NCBI GenBank assembly: GCA_030431945.1
Contig: JAUIIF010000079.1
Location: 1-11,366, forward strand
Direction: 5' to 3'
DNA length: 11,366 nucleotides
Source: Bacteroidia bacterium
GTDB lineage: Bacteria; Bacteroidota; Bacteroidia; Chitinophagales; Saprospiraceae
The stretch's first letter is position 1. Every line of letters starts with the position of its first letter. Below, piece by piece: positions 1-7,247 of the stretch. The notes beneath the pieces were generated by a model. That model was not told where the DNA came from, did no database searches, and saw only the letters and a program-made list of their open reading frames with translations. Made by a program: the position numbers and the translations under genes.

Positions 1-2
1 GG

Positions 3-104
3 GAGAAAATGGTGATGCGCATGGAAACTAGGGTAGATGGACAGGCGGTCAACGGAGAAGCAGCAGCCAGCACTCCGTTAACTTTGGGGGCGGAAGGTAA
101 GTAA
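3..104 (+). CDS. Possible 3' end of an upstream gene (partial)
   Basis: One frame is open from the left window edge to a TAA at 102-104. It would encode about 33 C-terminal residues that are Ala/Gly/Glu-rich (motif NGEAAAS) and show no recognisable domain. The other two forward frames stop within about 30 bases, and the stretch lies on the same strand as the maltokinase gene, so it may be the tail of a gene in the same cluster. In maltokinase clusters the upstream neighbour is often a trehalose synthase or a maltosyltransferase, but nothing in these residues confirms that. The open frame could also be chance. Confidence 0.3.
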   Translation, partial: EKMVMRMETRVDGQAVNGEAAASTPLTLGAEGK

Positions 105-406
105 TCTTGGCAGCTATACCTAAATCGGCCTGATTTAGGGAGGGAATGACGAGCTGTACGGCCAGTCCTGAAAACAGTGCTTTGCCGGGGGAGCGGGGGG
201 GGACGGAGCAGGTAGCGCGGAAGCGCCGGCCTCCCTCTTCTGGTCAGGTGATCGTTCTGCAGACCTGATGCTGCAAGGGTATCGAATTCAGCCAATAAGC
301 CGCCTTTGCGGGCAATTCCACCTTTAATCTCAGCTCTGGAGTAAAAACCGCCTGCTGTTCTCAACAAAGTTCGTTTTCTTGCGCTGGTACAAGAAAGACC
401 AACTCT
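105..406. other. Non-coding leader upstream of the maltokinase gene
   Basis: This gap of about 300 bases has no convincing ORF on either strand. It holds a perfect 8-bp palindrome near its left end (listed separately), a run of eight G at 195-202, and a weak 6-bp inverted repeat (TCAGGT 244-249 with ACCTGA 263-268). I found no clear Bacteroidota promoter (TTTG with TAnnTTTG) and no Shine-Dalgarno sequence before the ATG at 407. The absence of a Shine-Dalgarno is normal for this phylum. Confidence 0.5.
115..139. repeat. Short palindrome; terminator-like or repeat remnant
   Basis: CCTAAATC at 119-126 pairs perfectly with GATTTAGG at 132-139 across a 5-base loop. It starts 11 bases after the TAA of the possible upstream gene, which fits a terminator, but no T-run follows. 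The outer bases TATACCTAA at 115-123 are the same as the first nine bases of the 191-bp element at 2110-2300. It could therefore instead be a collapsed copy of that element's ends. Confidence 0.45.
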
Positions 407-1969
407 ATGCGCGCACCCACTACGCTTGATGACCGCTTCAATGATCCCCGCTTTGCCGCAGCGATGCTGCGGGCATTGCCAGATTATCTTGCGGCGCAAC
501 GTTGGTTTACCAGTAAGGGTAAGAAAATTTCGGAATGTAAAATCCAGGATGCTTACACCGTGACCAACGATACGGCACTGGTAGTGCTGCGTATCCTTTT
601 CGCGGATGGGAGCAAGGAAGTGTATCAGCTACCGCTGGCCCAGTTGTTGCATAAGGAAGACCAGCGGCGGTACCTCAAGGACAACGGAACCCTGGTCTTG
701 CTCCAGGTTCCCGGAGGCCCCTTCATCGTTGATGCGGTCCCCTTGCCCGCCTTTCGGCGGGCCCTTTACGAAATGGTGCGGGCGGGGGTTGACAGCAGTG
801 ACGGCATTAATTGTGAAGCGGGAAAAATACTGCGTTCAGCGCCACTGACGGCAGCCTCGGTAGTTCCGGCAATTGATACCAGCAATACGGCCATTATTTA
901 CGCTGATAAATACTTCTTCAAACTTTTTCGAAAGCTGGACCCCGGCCTGAATCCTGATTTAGAGCTGGTCCGTTACTTGTCCGAGCAAACCAAATTTGGC
1001 CACTGTCCTCCTTACGGTGGTAGTCTGGGAGTAGGAGAAATGACCGATGAGGGCTACCTCAACCTGGGGATGCTGAGTGGTAAAGTAGACAATAAAGGAG
1101 ATGCCTGGGCTTATTTTCAGGATCTGACGCAGCGTTTCTTTGCGGGCCATGGGGAAGTTGATGAGGAAACCCTGCAGCGGGCAGCCTTACTGGGCCAAAG
1201 AACGGCAGAAATGCACCTGGCACTGGGGGGCGCGGCCGCAGGTGCAAGCACGGAGATTAAAGCCGGCCTTTCGCCACAGGCCAGGGCCGCAGCCCTGGAA
1301 CGGGCAATGCTGTCACCTACGCCCATGACCGCTGCCTACCGGCAGGAGATCACTACGGCCGCCCGTAAGCTGCTGACCCGCCAGGCGACCGAACTCAGGG
1401 AAAAGCTAAGTGAGCTGAACCCTGAGCTCAGACAGACCGCCCAGCAGGTACTCGACCTGGAACCCCGCCTGACCGAACGGCTGGGCCAGCTGGCGGAACA
1501 ACCCATGCAACTCGACCTCATCCGCATCCACGCCGATTATCACCTTGGCCAAGTACTGGTAACGGAAGACGATTTTTACATCATTGATTTTGAAGGAGAA
1601 CCCCTCCTGAGTATTCCTGAACGGCGAAGACGGCGGCCTGCCTTAAAAGACGTTGCCGGCATGGTACGCTCCTTTCACTATGCCGCAAACGGCCAGCTAT
1701 TGCTCAACCCGGAACGCTACGCCGGGCAGGATCAACAACTGCTCCGGCAACGGGCTGATCATTGGTTTGCAACCGTTTCGGAGGCTTATCTGGACGCGTA
1801 CTACCAGCGCTGTGGCGCAGCCTCCTTCCTCCCCGTCTCTGCCGCAGACCGGAAGCTGTTGCTCGACCTGTTTATCCTGGAAAAAGCAATCTACGAAGTC
1901 GCCTATGAGCTGAACAGCCGGCAGGCCTGGTTGGGTATTCCCCTGGGCGGAGTCCTGGCCGTAGCCTGA
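407..1969 (+). CDS. Maltokinase-like protein (Mak family)
   Basis: The protein is predicted to phosphorylate maltose with ATP to maltose 1-phosphate, which feeds GlgE-type alpha-glucan synthesis in the cytoplasm (TreS-Mak-GlgE route). The N-terminus (residues 24-41, LPDYLAAQRWFTSKGKKI) matches the Mak N-terminal cap. The N-lobe motif FFKLFRKL contains K172, the likely ATP-binding lysine. The kinase-like core has H375-A-D377-YHLGQ, the catalytic-loop motif with D377 the probable base, and DFEGEP (394-399), whose D394 should bind magnesium. The ATG at 407 puts the cap at the right place. At 520 residues it is somewhat longer than typical stand-alone maltokinases (about 450). An Ala/Gly-rich loop at residues 274-280 is encoded by an 18-bp repeat that also occurs between genes here. 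The gene could equally descend from the maltokinase half of a TreS-Mak fusion. Substrate is inferred from family. Confidence 0.85.
   Translation: MRAPTTLDDRFNDPRFAAAMLRALPDYLAAQRWFTSKGKKISECKIQDAYTVTNDTALVVLRILFADGSKEVYQLPLAQLLHKEDQRRYLKDNGTLVLLQVPGGPFIVDAVPLPAFRRALYEMVRAGVDSSDGINCEAGKILRSAPLTAASVVPAIDTSNTAIIYADKYFFKLFRKLDPGLNPDLELVRYLSEQTKFGHCPPYGGSLGVGEMTDEGYLNLGMLSGKVDNKGDAWAYFQDLTQRFFAGHGEVDEETLQRAALLGQRTAEMHLALGGAAAGASTEIKAGLSPQARAAALERAMLSPTPMTAAYRQEITTAARKLLTRQATELREKLSELNPELRQTAQQVLDLEPRLTERLGQLAEQPMQLDLIRIHADYHLGQVLVTEDDFYIIDFEGEPLLSIPERRRRRPALKDVAGMVRSFHYAANGQLLLNPERYAGQDQQLLRQRADHWFATVSEAYLDAYYQRCGAASFLPVSAADRKLLLDLFILEKAIYEVAYELNSRQAWLGIPLGGVLAVA
1228..1245 (+). repeat. NotI-type 18-bp repeat, copy 1 (inside maltokinase gene)
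   Basis: GGGCGCGGCCGCAGGTGC lies in the maltokinase reading frame and contributes residues Gly-Gly-Ala-Ala-Ala-Gly-Ala (274-280). This falls in a variable loop after the conserved helix ending in MHLAL. The copies at 3663-3680 (reverse) and 9485-9502 are identical, and the copy at 3590-3605 shares the first 16 bases. Confidence 0.8.
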
Positions 1970-2317
1970 GCTGCCGGAAGCGATGGTGATCGGGGCGTAA
2001 AAGTCCGCTGGCCAGTAAAATCAGGCAAAATCTGCCCGGTTTACTCCGTAAAAACACCTGATTATTCCTACCGATGCGCCGGTGTAGTACGATTAATAAT
2101 ATTTTAGTCTATACCTAAGCCAGAGTGGTTTGGGACAATTAGCGCGTAGCTAGCGTGGTTGCTGATGAGGCAAAAAACGTAGGCGAAGCCTTAGCTAGCG
2201 TCGGGTGGGTGAAGGGTCCCACCCGTAAGCAGGCTTTTTAACGAAATCAGCAGCCGCGATAGCAAGTGAAAAAGTCCCAAACCACTTTGACTTAGGTATA
2301 TACCGCTTGCCCGGGGT
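1970..2317. other. Non-coding gap between convergent genes
   Basis: This 348-base gap lies between the convergent maltokinase and DUF3089 genes and has no supported gene. More than half of it is the 191-bp inverted-repeat element at 2110-2300. The left part (1970-2109) contains a weak GTAAA...TTTAC pairing and A-rich stretches that could help end maltokinase transcription, but no strong terminator hairpin. Confidence 0.5.
2110..2300. mobile_element. MITE-like element with 27-bp terminal inverted repeats
   Basis: The left end (2110-2136) starts TATACCTAAG, and its 27 bases match the reverse complement of the right end (2274-2300) with two mismatches. Arm similarity continues inwards in broken form: GCTAGCGTGGTTGCTGAT at 2149-2166 against its counterpart near 2245-2262 matches at about 15 of 18 bases. 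The whole element could fold into one long hairpin. The middle has a perfect 8-bp stem, CGGGTGGG (2202-2209) with CCCACCCG (2218-2225), and a 10-bp direct repeat, TAGCTAGCGT (2147-2156 and 2192-2201). No ORF is present. If the repeats begin at TACCTAAG, the element is flanked by TA on both sides, as expected for IS630/Tc1-mariner-type MITEs. Mobility is inferred. A structured RNA or bidirectional terminator is an alternative. Confidence 0.7.
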
Positions 2318-3343
2318 TTACTTCGTAAATGAGCTTACGCGTAAGGCTGCATTTTTGCGGACGTTCAGCCAGAACAGGTTGTAGTCGCCAATGTGATAAT
2401 TCTTGCGGTTAAAAAGAATGTCACCGAAAAATTTTGGCTTGTTGGTGAAAAGTCCCGGTCCCCGCCGTTCAGCCCAGACGAGGCCGGGCAGCGGGCCTTT
2501 TTCGTAGTTGTACAAGACGCCGCCGAGGTTCTTTTCGGCTGGTGCCCGTTGTTCGTCAGTCGTCCAGCTTAAGGGGTTTACCACGGCGATATTGGGTACC
2601 GTATCCCGGTAATCTTCTTTGGGCGTAAAGTCCTCCCGGTAGGTGCGCCAGCTGACGAAACAATTGGTCTGGGTACTGTCCTGACAGACGGGAATTGACG
2701 CGTAGGCATCCGCCGAGACGGGCATACCGACGAGGTAAGCGACGACCAGCTGCTGGCGAAGCGGTTGTTGATCAAACCGGTCGGCCAGCAATCGTTTAGC
2801 GTGGGTCGTTCCCTGGCTGTGACTGGCAATGATGATCGGTCTGCCCTGGTTCCAGGTGGTGAGGTAATGATCAAAAGCTGCCAGGACATCCGCATAGGCA
2901 GTATCAAGTGCCTGCTTACTTACGCTGCGTCCTTCCGGGTAAAAGACCCGGATATTGGCCTGGCGGTAGCGAGGGGCAAAGACCCGGCCGGCGGCATTGA
3001 AAATGGAGGCGTGGTTCAGGATCGCGGATTCGTCAACTGCCTCGTTCAGCCGCTCGTCTTCGAGGTTGGCGTTCCACTGCTGACTTTTTCCACGGGCCTT
3101 GAAGTAAATCGTGGGGTGAATGTAAAAAACATCGGCGGGGGCGGAGACCTGCTTGTTCACCAGGTCGCGGCCGGGGGTGCGGTCCGCCGGGTCTGCGGTA
3201 AAAGGGGTAGCCGCCCAGTTGGCTTCCTGCCGGTAATCCGGAGGGGCCGGCGTCGGAAATTTATTGCCCCCGGGCAGGGGAGGAATGCTTCCGCAGGCCG
3301 TCAGTAAAAACAGGAACAGCGGGAGTAGCAAAATGTACTTCAA
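2318..3343 (-). CDS. DUF3089 alpha/beta-hydrolase-like lipoprotein
   Basis: This is a predicted lipoprotein with an alpha/beta-hydrolase fold of unknown substrate. I chose the TTG at 3343 because it gives a classic lipoprotein signal: MKYILLLPLFLFLLTAC, lipobox LTAC, cysteine at residue 17, 341 residues in all. In-frame TTGs at 3409 and 3418 would add up to 25 residues before the signal and overlap the upstream small ORF; there is no ATG. Numbering from 3343, the family motif DVFYIHPT lies at residues 71-78 and the nucleophile elbow SHSQG at 174-178 (Ser176). The C-terminal YHIGDYNLFW (316-325) probably supplies the His/Asp of the triad. DUF3089 proteins resemble lipases and esterases, but the activity is not established. 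The protein probably sits on the outer membrane or in the periplasm. The gene converges on the maltokinase gene and may be co-transcribed with the small ORF upstream. Confidence 0.8.
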   Translation of the reverse strand: MKYILLLPLFLFLLTACGSIPPLPGGNKFPTPAPPDYRQEANWAATPFTADPADRTPGRDLVNKQVSAPADVFYIHPTIYFKARGKSQQWNANLEDERLNEAVDESAILNHASIFNAAGRVFAPRYRQANIRVFYPEGRSVSKQALDTAYADVLAAFDHYLTTWNQGRPIIIASHSQGTTHAKRLLADRFDQQPLRQQLVVAYLVGMPVSADAYASIPVCQDSTQTNCFVSWRTYREDFTPKEDYRDTVPNIAVVNPLSWTTDEQRAPAEKNLGGVLYNYEKGPLPGLVWAERRGPGLFTNKPKFFGDILFNRKNYHIGDYNLFWLNVRKNAALRVSSFTK

Positions 3344-3380
3344 GGGTGGTTGGTTTGCAGGAAATATCGACGATGAGTGG

Positions 3381-3542
3381 TTACTGGCTGGCGCCCGTAC
3401 GGTTCGCAAAATAGACAATGACGAGCCCCAACAGGCCGAGGAGAAAGAGTATCATAGAGGATTGGGTTAGGTAGTAGACACTGGTTAGAACGGAAAAAAA
3501 TATTAAAAAGTTCCCTCGGCGGTTCGGCTCCCGAACATCCAA
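3381..3542 (-). CDS. Small two-helix membrane protein (hypothetical)
   Basis: This 53-codon ORF starts at TTG 3542 and stops at TAA 3381-3383. It has a charged N-terminus (MDVREPNRRGN), a hydrophobic segment around residues 12-26, a second and stronger one around 30-46 (MILFLLGLLGLVIVYFA), and a polar tail (NRTGASQ). Arginines at the N-terminus would favour a cytoplasmic location for that end. The stop lies 37 bases before the preferred TTG start of the DUF3089 gene on the same strand, so the two may be co-transcribed. An internal ATG at 3455 would leave a 24-residue single-helix peptide. I do not recognise the family. The case rests on amino-acid composition and position. Confidence 0.5.
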   Translation of the reverse strand: MDVREPNRRGNFLIFFSVLTSVYYLTQSSMILFLLGLLGLVIVYFANRTGASQ

Positions 3543-3589
3543 CTCCCAATAGGGTTGAAGACTTGCCTGTTACGCTAAAGGAGCCTCAT

Positions 3590-3680
3590 GGGCGCGGCCG
3601 CAGGTACCGGGCTGGTTGAAGTGCAAAACGGAGCACCCTTGGCCTGCATTTTACCCAATACTGCACCTGCGGCCGCGCCC
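3590..3680. repeat. Inverted pair of NotI-type repeats forming a large hairpin
   Basis: GGGCGCGGCCGCAGGT at 3590-3605 is the exact reverse complement of ACCTGCGGCCGCGCCC at 3665-3680. This gives a 16-bp perfect, very GC-rich stem around a 59-base loop. A smaller GTGC/GCAC pairing is possible inside the loop. The reverse copy extends to the full 18 bp (3663-3680), identical to the copies at 1228 and 9485. In transcripts of either strand this would be a stable structure. No T-run follows on either side, so it is not a classic intrinsic terminator. Confidence 0.8.
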
Positions 3681-3686
3681 GGAATA

Positions 3687-3715
3687 TTTGCGCTTCGGAG
3701 CTAAAGATTCATTTG
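3687..3715 (+). promoter_or_regulatory. Candidate Bacteroidota promoter for GCS2-CBS gene
   Basis: TTTG at 3687-3690 and TTCATTTG at 3708-3715 are 17 bases apart. They resemble the Bacteroidota sigma-A pattern TTTG plus TAnnTTTG, with one mismatch in the second box. The site lies 86 bases upstream of the ATG at 3802 and directly next to the large hairpin. This is a weak match that could be chance. Confidence 0.3.
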
Positions 3716-3801
3716 TCGAGGAATACCTGAAGGATTTTTCTCCATCGTCCTAACAATCACGTACTTTAACCCAATCAACCAACCCCTTACGAAATCATAC
3801 C

Positions 3802-5727
3802 ATGGGCGAAGAAAGAGTAAACGTACCTACTGATGAAAGCCGGACCAACTTCACCCGGCACCTGCTGGAAGATGTACAGGCGTTGGAATACATGCTGCAA
3901 CAACGGTGGTTTGAGACCGATACCATCCGGATCGGGGCAGAACAGGAAATGTGCCTGGTGGACAAAAAGACCCTGAAGCCCGCACCCAAAAACATGGCGG
4001 TGTTGAAGCGGTTGACGGACTATCCTTTTGTCACCACCGAAATCGCGCGTTTCAACCTGGAGTGTAATTTTACGCCGCAGGAATTTACGGGTAACGCCCT
4101 GCGAATTATGGAAACGGAGAACCGCGCGCAGCTGGAGGTTGTCTCTGCCGCCGCGAAAAAGGCCGGAACCCTGGTGGTCCTGACCGGCATCCTGCCCACG
4201 TTGCGAAAATTTGACCTTTCCCTTTCCAACCTGACCCCCAAGCCCCGTTACCTGGCCCTGATCGAAGCCATCAAGGCGCAACTGAAATCCGACAAGGGCT
4301 TTGAACTGCGCCTGGAAGGAATTGATGAGTTGTTTATCCGGCACGACAGTCCCCTGATGGAGGCGTGTAATACCAGCTACCAGGTTCACCTGCAGGTGAC
4401 CCCCGATACTTTTGCGCCCCTGTACAACATTGCGCAGGCCATTACGGCACCCATCCTGGCAATCTCGGCGAACAGCCCGCTCGTTTTCGGCAAGCGTCTG
4501 TGGCACGAGAGCCGCATTGCCCTCTTTCAGCAGTCTCTTGACGTGCGTACCACCCAAGACCACCTGCGGCAGCCGGAGCCCCGGGTAAGTTTTGGTACCG
4601 ACTGGCTCGACAAGAGTATCATGGAAATTTACAAGGAAGACATTGCCCGCTACCGCATCCTGCTGGGCGCAGATGTGGAAGAGCACAGTCTGGAAACAAT
4701 CGCCAGGAAGGAAGTACCGAAGCTAAAGGCCCTTCAGGTGCACAACGGAACGGTTTATCGCTGGAACCGGCCCTGTTACGGGATCAGCGAAAACGGAATG
4801 CCCCACCTGCGCATCGAAAACCGGGTGATTCCTGCCGGACCAACGGTGCTGGACCAGACGGCCAACGCCGCTTTTTGGCTCGGGACGATGATCGGCATGG
4901 CCAACCGCTATAAGGACATTCGTGAACACATGAGCTTTGCGGATGCGAAAGACAATTTCATCAAAGCCGCTAAGTTCGGCATCGACACGCAGTTGACCTG
5001 GTTCGGCAATAAGAAATATGGCTGTTGTGAACTGATTCTCGAAGAGTTATTGCCCATTGCCCGGGAAGGACTGCGGAGTAAAGGAATTGTGGAAGAAGAC
5101 ATTAATCGTTACCTCGGCGTGATCGAAGCTCGGGCCAAAGCGCACCAGACGGGCGCCCGCTGGTTGCTGCAGGCGCATACTAAGTTGAGCGGAGAGGTAA
5201 ACCAGGACGAAGCCCTGACGGTCATCACCTCCGCCATGATCCGTAACCAACTTTCCGAGAAACCGGTGCATACCTGGGCCTTGCCGCACGCCAAGGACCT
5301 GAAAGACTACCGCCCCCTGGGCCTGCGGGTGGAGGAGTTTATGGAAACGGACCTCTTTACCGTCCGGGAAGATGACTTGCTGGACTTGCTGGCGGACCTG
5401 ATGGACTGGCGGCGACTACGCTACGTACCCGTCGAAGATGGCAAGGGAAACCTGATCGGCCTGATTACCACCCGTAAGATCCTGCGCTACTTTATTCGCA
5501 AGGGGCGCCCGGACTCGCCCGAAAGTAAATTTACCAAGGTGGGCGACCTGATGATCAGAAACCCCAAAACCATTGCTCCGGAGGCGACCATCAAAGAAGC
5601 CATGCAAGCCATGCGCGGCGAAAAACTGGGGTGTCTGCCCGTAATTAAAGGAGAAGAACTGGTCGGGATAATAACGGAAATGGACTTCTTACGCGTCAGT
5701 GGGCGCCTGATCGAAAGACTGAAGTAG
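3802..5727 (+). CDS. GCS2-type glutamate-cysteine ligase domain fused to two CBS domains
   Basis: The first ~420 of 641 residues are a carboxylate-amine ligase domain of the GCS2 family (as in plant-type glutamate-cysteine ligase and YbdK). Visible motifs are IGAEQEM (44-50; E47 and E49 probable metal ligands), RFNLECNF (83-90) and GTDWLDKSIMEIYKEDIARY in the middle. These enzymes join an amino acid's carboxyl group to an amine using ATP and magnesium; the substrates here are unknown. The C-terminus has two CBS motifs, around 514-568 (METDLFTVRE...) and 580-640 (VGDLMIRNPKTIAP...EMDFLRVS), which as a pair usually bind AMP, ATP or related nucleotides and may sense energy state. No glutathione synthetase gene is adjacent, so a glutathione role is not supported by context. 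The ATG at 3802 is clear. The permease gene follows after 74 bases. Confidence 0.85.
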   Translation: MGEERVNVPTDESRTNFTRHLLEDVQALEYMLQQRWFETDTIRIGAEQEMCLVDKKTLKPAPKNMAVLKRLTDYPFVTTEIARFNLECNFTPQEFTGNALRIMETENRAQLEVVSAAAKKAGTLVVLTGILPTLRKFDLSLSNLTPKPRYLALIEAIKAQLKSDKGFELRLEGIDELFIRHDSPLMEACNTSYQVHLQVTPDTFAPLYNIAQAITAPILAISANSPLVFGKRLWHESRIALFQQSLDVRTTQDHLRQPEPRVSFGTDWLDKSIMEIYKEDIARYRILLGADVEEHSLETIARKEVPKLKALQVHNGTVYRWNRPCYGISENGMPHLRIENRVIPAGPTVLDQTANAAFWLGTMIGMANRYKDIREHMSFADAKDNFIKAAKFGIDTQLTWFGNKKYGCCELILEELLPIAREGLRSKGIVEEDINRYLGVIEARAKAHQTGARWLLQAHTKLSGEVNQDEALTVITSAMIRNQLSEKPVHTWALPHAKDLKDYRPLGLRVEEFMETDLFTVREDDLLDLLADLMDWRRLRYVPVEDGKGNLIGLITTRKILRYFIRKGRPDSPESKFTKVGDLMIRNPKTIAPEATIKEAMQAMRGEKLGCLPVIKGEELVGIITEMDFLRVSGRLIERLK

Positions 5728-5736
5728 GAATCAGCG

Positions 5737-5778
5737 CTAAGCCGGAGCTAAACCACTTTGACTTAGGCGTAACCTAAG
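5737..5778. repeat. Remnant of the 191-bp element's ends
   Basis: AAACCACTTTGACTTAGG at 5750-5767 is identical to 2279-2296 of the MITE-like element's right end. Just before it, CTAAGCCGGAG at 5737-5747 matches the left end at 2115-2125 with one mismatch. The arrangement looks like a copy with its middle deleted. The following CCTAAG at 5773-5778 pairs with CTTAGG at 5762-5767 across a 5-base loop. The hairpin lies in the 74-base gap between the GCS2-CBS and permease genes and could affect read-through. Confidence 0.6.
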
Positions 5779-5801
5779 CTGCTACCCACTATCTTGCCCC
5801 A

Positions 5802-7190
5802 ATGAAGCGTAAATGGTACTCCCGCATTCCTTCCCCCCTCATCATGCTTTTCCTGATTATTCTGTTCGTAGCGGCCCTGACGTGGCTACTGCCGGCAGGC
5901 GTGTATGAACGCACGGAGGTAGCCGGCCGGATGCGCGTAGTACCCGGAAGCTACCATGAAGTCGACCCGACACCACTGAGCTTTTTTGATCTTTTCAAAG
6001 CGTTTCCGGAAGGCTACAAAAGGGCGACGCCGATCATCTTTATCTGCCTGGCCAGTGCCTTGATGTTCTCGTTGCTGGAGGCCACCAAGACGATTGAAAA
6101 TATTGTCGGCAGGGTCGTCCGCCTCCTGGGTGACCGGCACGCCGAAGTGTTGATCGTCTTGCTGACCCTGCTCTACGGCCTGTTAGGGATCATGGTAGGG
6201 TACGAAAATAACATCGCGACGATTCCGATTGCGGCCATCGTCATTTTAGCCCTGGGGGGAGACCTGGTGCTGGCCGCCGGCGTCAGTGTAGGTGGAATGA
6301 CGGTAGCCTTTGGTCTTTCTCCCATTAATTTCTATACCGTTGGCAACGGACACCTGATTGCTGACCTGCCGCTGTTCAGCGGGGCGTGGCTGCGGTCCGT
6401 CCTTTGCCTGGGAGGGTTACTGTTAATGTCCTGGTACAATGTCCGTTATTACCGCCGCCTGCAGGCGGACCCGGAAAGCAGCATCGGCCAGGGGCTGGAC
6501 ACCTCCGGAATGCAGCTCAGTAAGCCACTGGAAACCTACCGCATCAGCAGTCGGAACTGGTTATTGCTTACTGTTTTTTTGCTGGGTTTAGGGGTGGTCC
6601 TTTACGGAGTGTTCAACTGGGAAGGCTTTCACATCAATGATACTTCGGCCATCTTCCTGATGGTAACGGTTGTATGTGCGTTGGTAAGTGGTCTTTCCGG
6701 AAAAGCCGTAACGGAAGCAGGGTTCCGGGCCATTGCCCAGATGGCTCCGGCTACCTTCATCATTGGCATGGCAACGACCGTCAGTGTGATCATGGAGCAG
6801 GGGCAGATTCAGGATACCATCAGTAACGGCCTGGCGAATGCGCTGAGCGGCTTGCCTACCTATGCGTCGGCGATCGGCATGTCCATCGGGCAATCCGGAC
6901 TCAACCTGCTCATTCCGTCGGGGAGTGGCCAGGCCATGGCCACCCTGCCCGTGATGATCCCCCTGGGGAACGAACTGGGGCTGAGCCCGCAGATCTCTAT
7001 TCTCGCCTTTCAGATTGGTGACGGCGTAACGAATCTGTTCAACCCGTCGCTGGGGGGGCTGGTGGCCATGTTGTCGCTCTGCCGGGTACCCTTTGACCGG
7101 TGGCTGCGCTTCGCGCTGCCCCTAACCGGCATGTTACTGGTTTGGGCCTGGTTGGGTCTTTTACTGGCCGTAGCCGTAGGGTACAGTTAA
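5802..7190 (+). CDS. YfcC/DcuC-family permease
   Basis: This 462-residue inner-membrane protein has about ten or more hydrophobic segments and belongs to the YfcC/C4-dicarboxylate anaerobic carrier (DcuC) group of the ion transporter superfamily. The first helix (residues 12-32) ends in the typical LTWLLPAGVYER, followed by PGSYHEVDPTPLSFFDLFKAFPEG. The conserved half-sites are GYENNIATIPIAAI (from about 133) and, in the second half, IPSGSGQAMATLPVMIPLG (371-389) with FQIGDGVTNLFNPSLGG, the likely substrate and ion region. Family members move dicarboxylates, amino acids or peptides, usually with sodium or protons. The substrate cannot be read from sequence. The ATG at 5802 fits the expected N-terminus. 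A DUF421 gene follows after 57 bases and may be co-transcribed. Confidence 0.85.
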   Translation: MKRKWYSRIPSPLIMLFLIILFVAALTWLLPAGVYERTEVAGRMRVVPGSYHEVDPTPLSFFDLFKAFPEGYKRATPIIFICLASALMFSLLEATKTIENIVGRVVRLLGDRHAEVLIVLLTLLYGLLGIMVGYENNIATIPIAAIVILALGGDLVLAAGVSVGGMTVAFGLSPINFYTVGNGHLIADLPLFSGAWLRSVLCLGGLLLMSWYNVRYYRRLQADPESSIGQGLDTSGMQLSKPLETYRISSRNWLLLTVFLLGLGVVLYGVFNWEGFHINDTSAIFLMVTVVCALVSGLSGKAVTEAGFRAIAQMAPATFIIGMATTVSVIMEQGQIQDTISNGLANALSGLPTYASAIGMSIGQSGLNLLIPSGSGQAMATLPVMIPLGNELGLSPQISILAFQIGDGVTNLFNPSLGGLVAMLSLCRVPFDRWLRFALPLTGMLLVWAWLGLLLAVAVGYS

Positions 7191-7247
7191 GGTCGTACAG
7201 AACAGTTCACCGGTCCGACGCGCTTTAAGGGGTAAAATGCTGCCCTA

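Larger units (their letters stand above)
3543..3801. other. Divergent intergenic region
   Basis: This 259-base region separates the leftward small ORF/DUF3089 pair from the rightward GCS2-CBS gene, so it should hold promoters for both directions. It contains the 91-base inverted-repeat hairpin at 3590-3680 and a candidate promoter just to its right. I see no ORF with supporting evidence. Confidence 0.5.

Noticed and set aside
2765..3307. Open frame of 180 codons opposite the DUF3089 gene
   Set aside because: The DUF3089 frame has the lipobox, SHSQG elbow and C-terminal motif; the opposite frame has nothing recognisable.
3787..4686. Open frame of 299 codons opposite the GCS2-CBS gene
   Set aside because: It is the complement of conserved ligase sequence with no domain or signal of its own.
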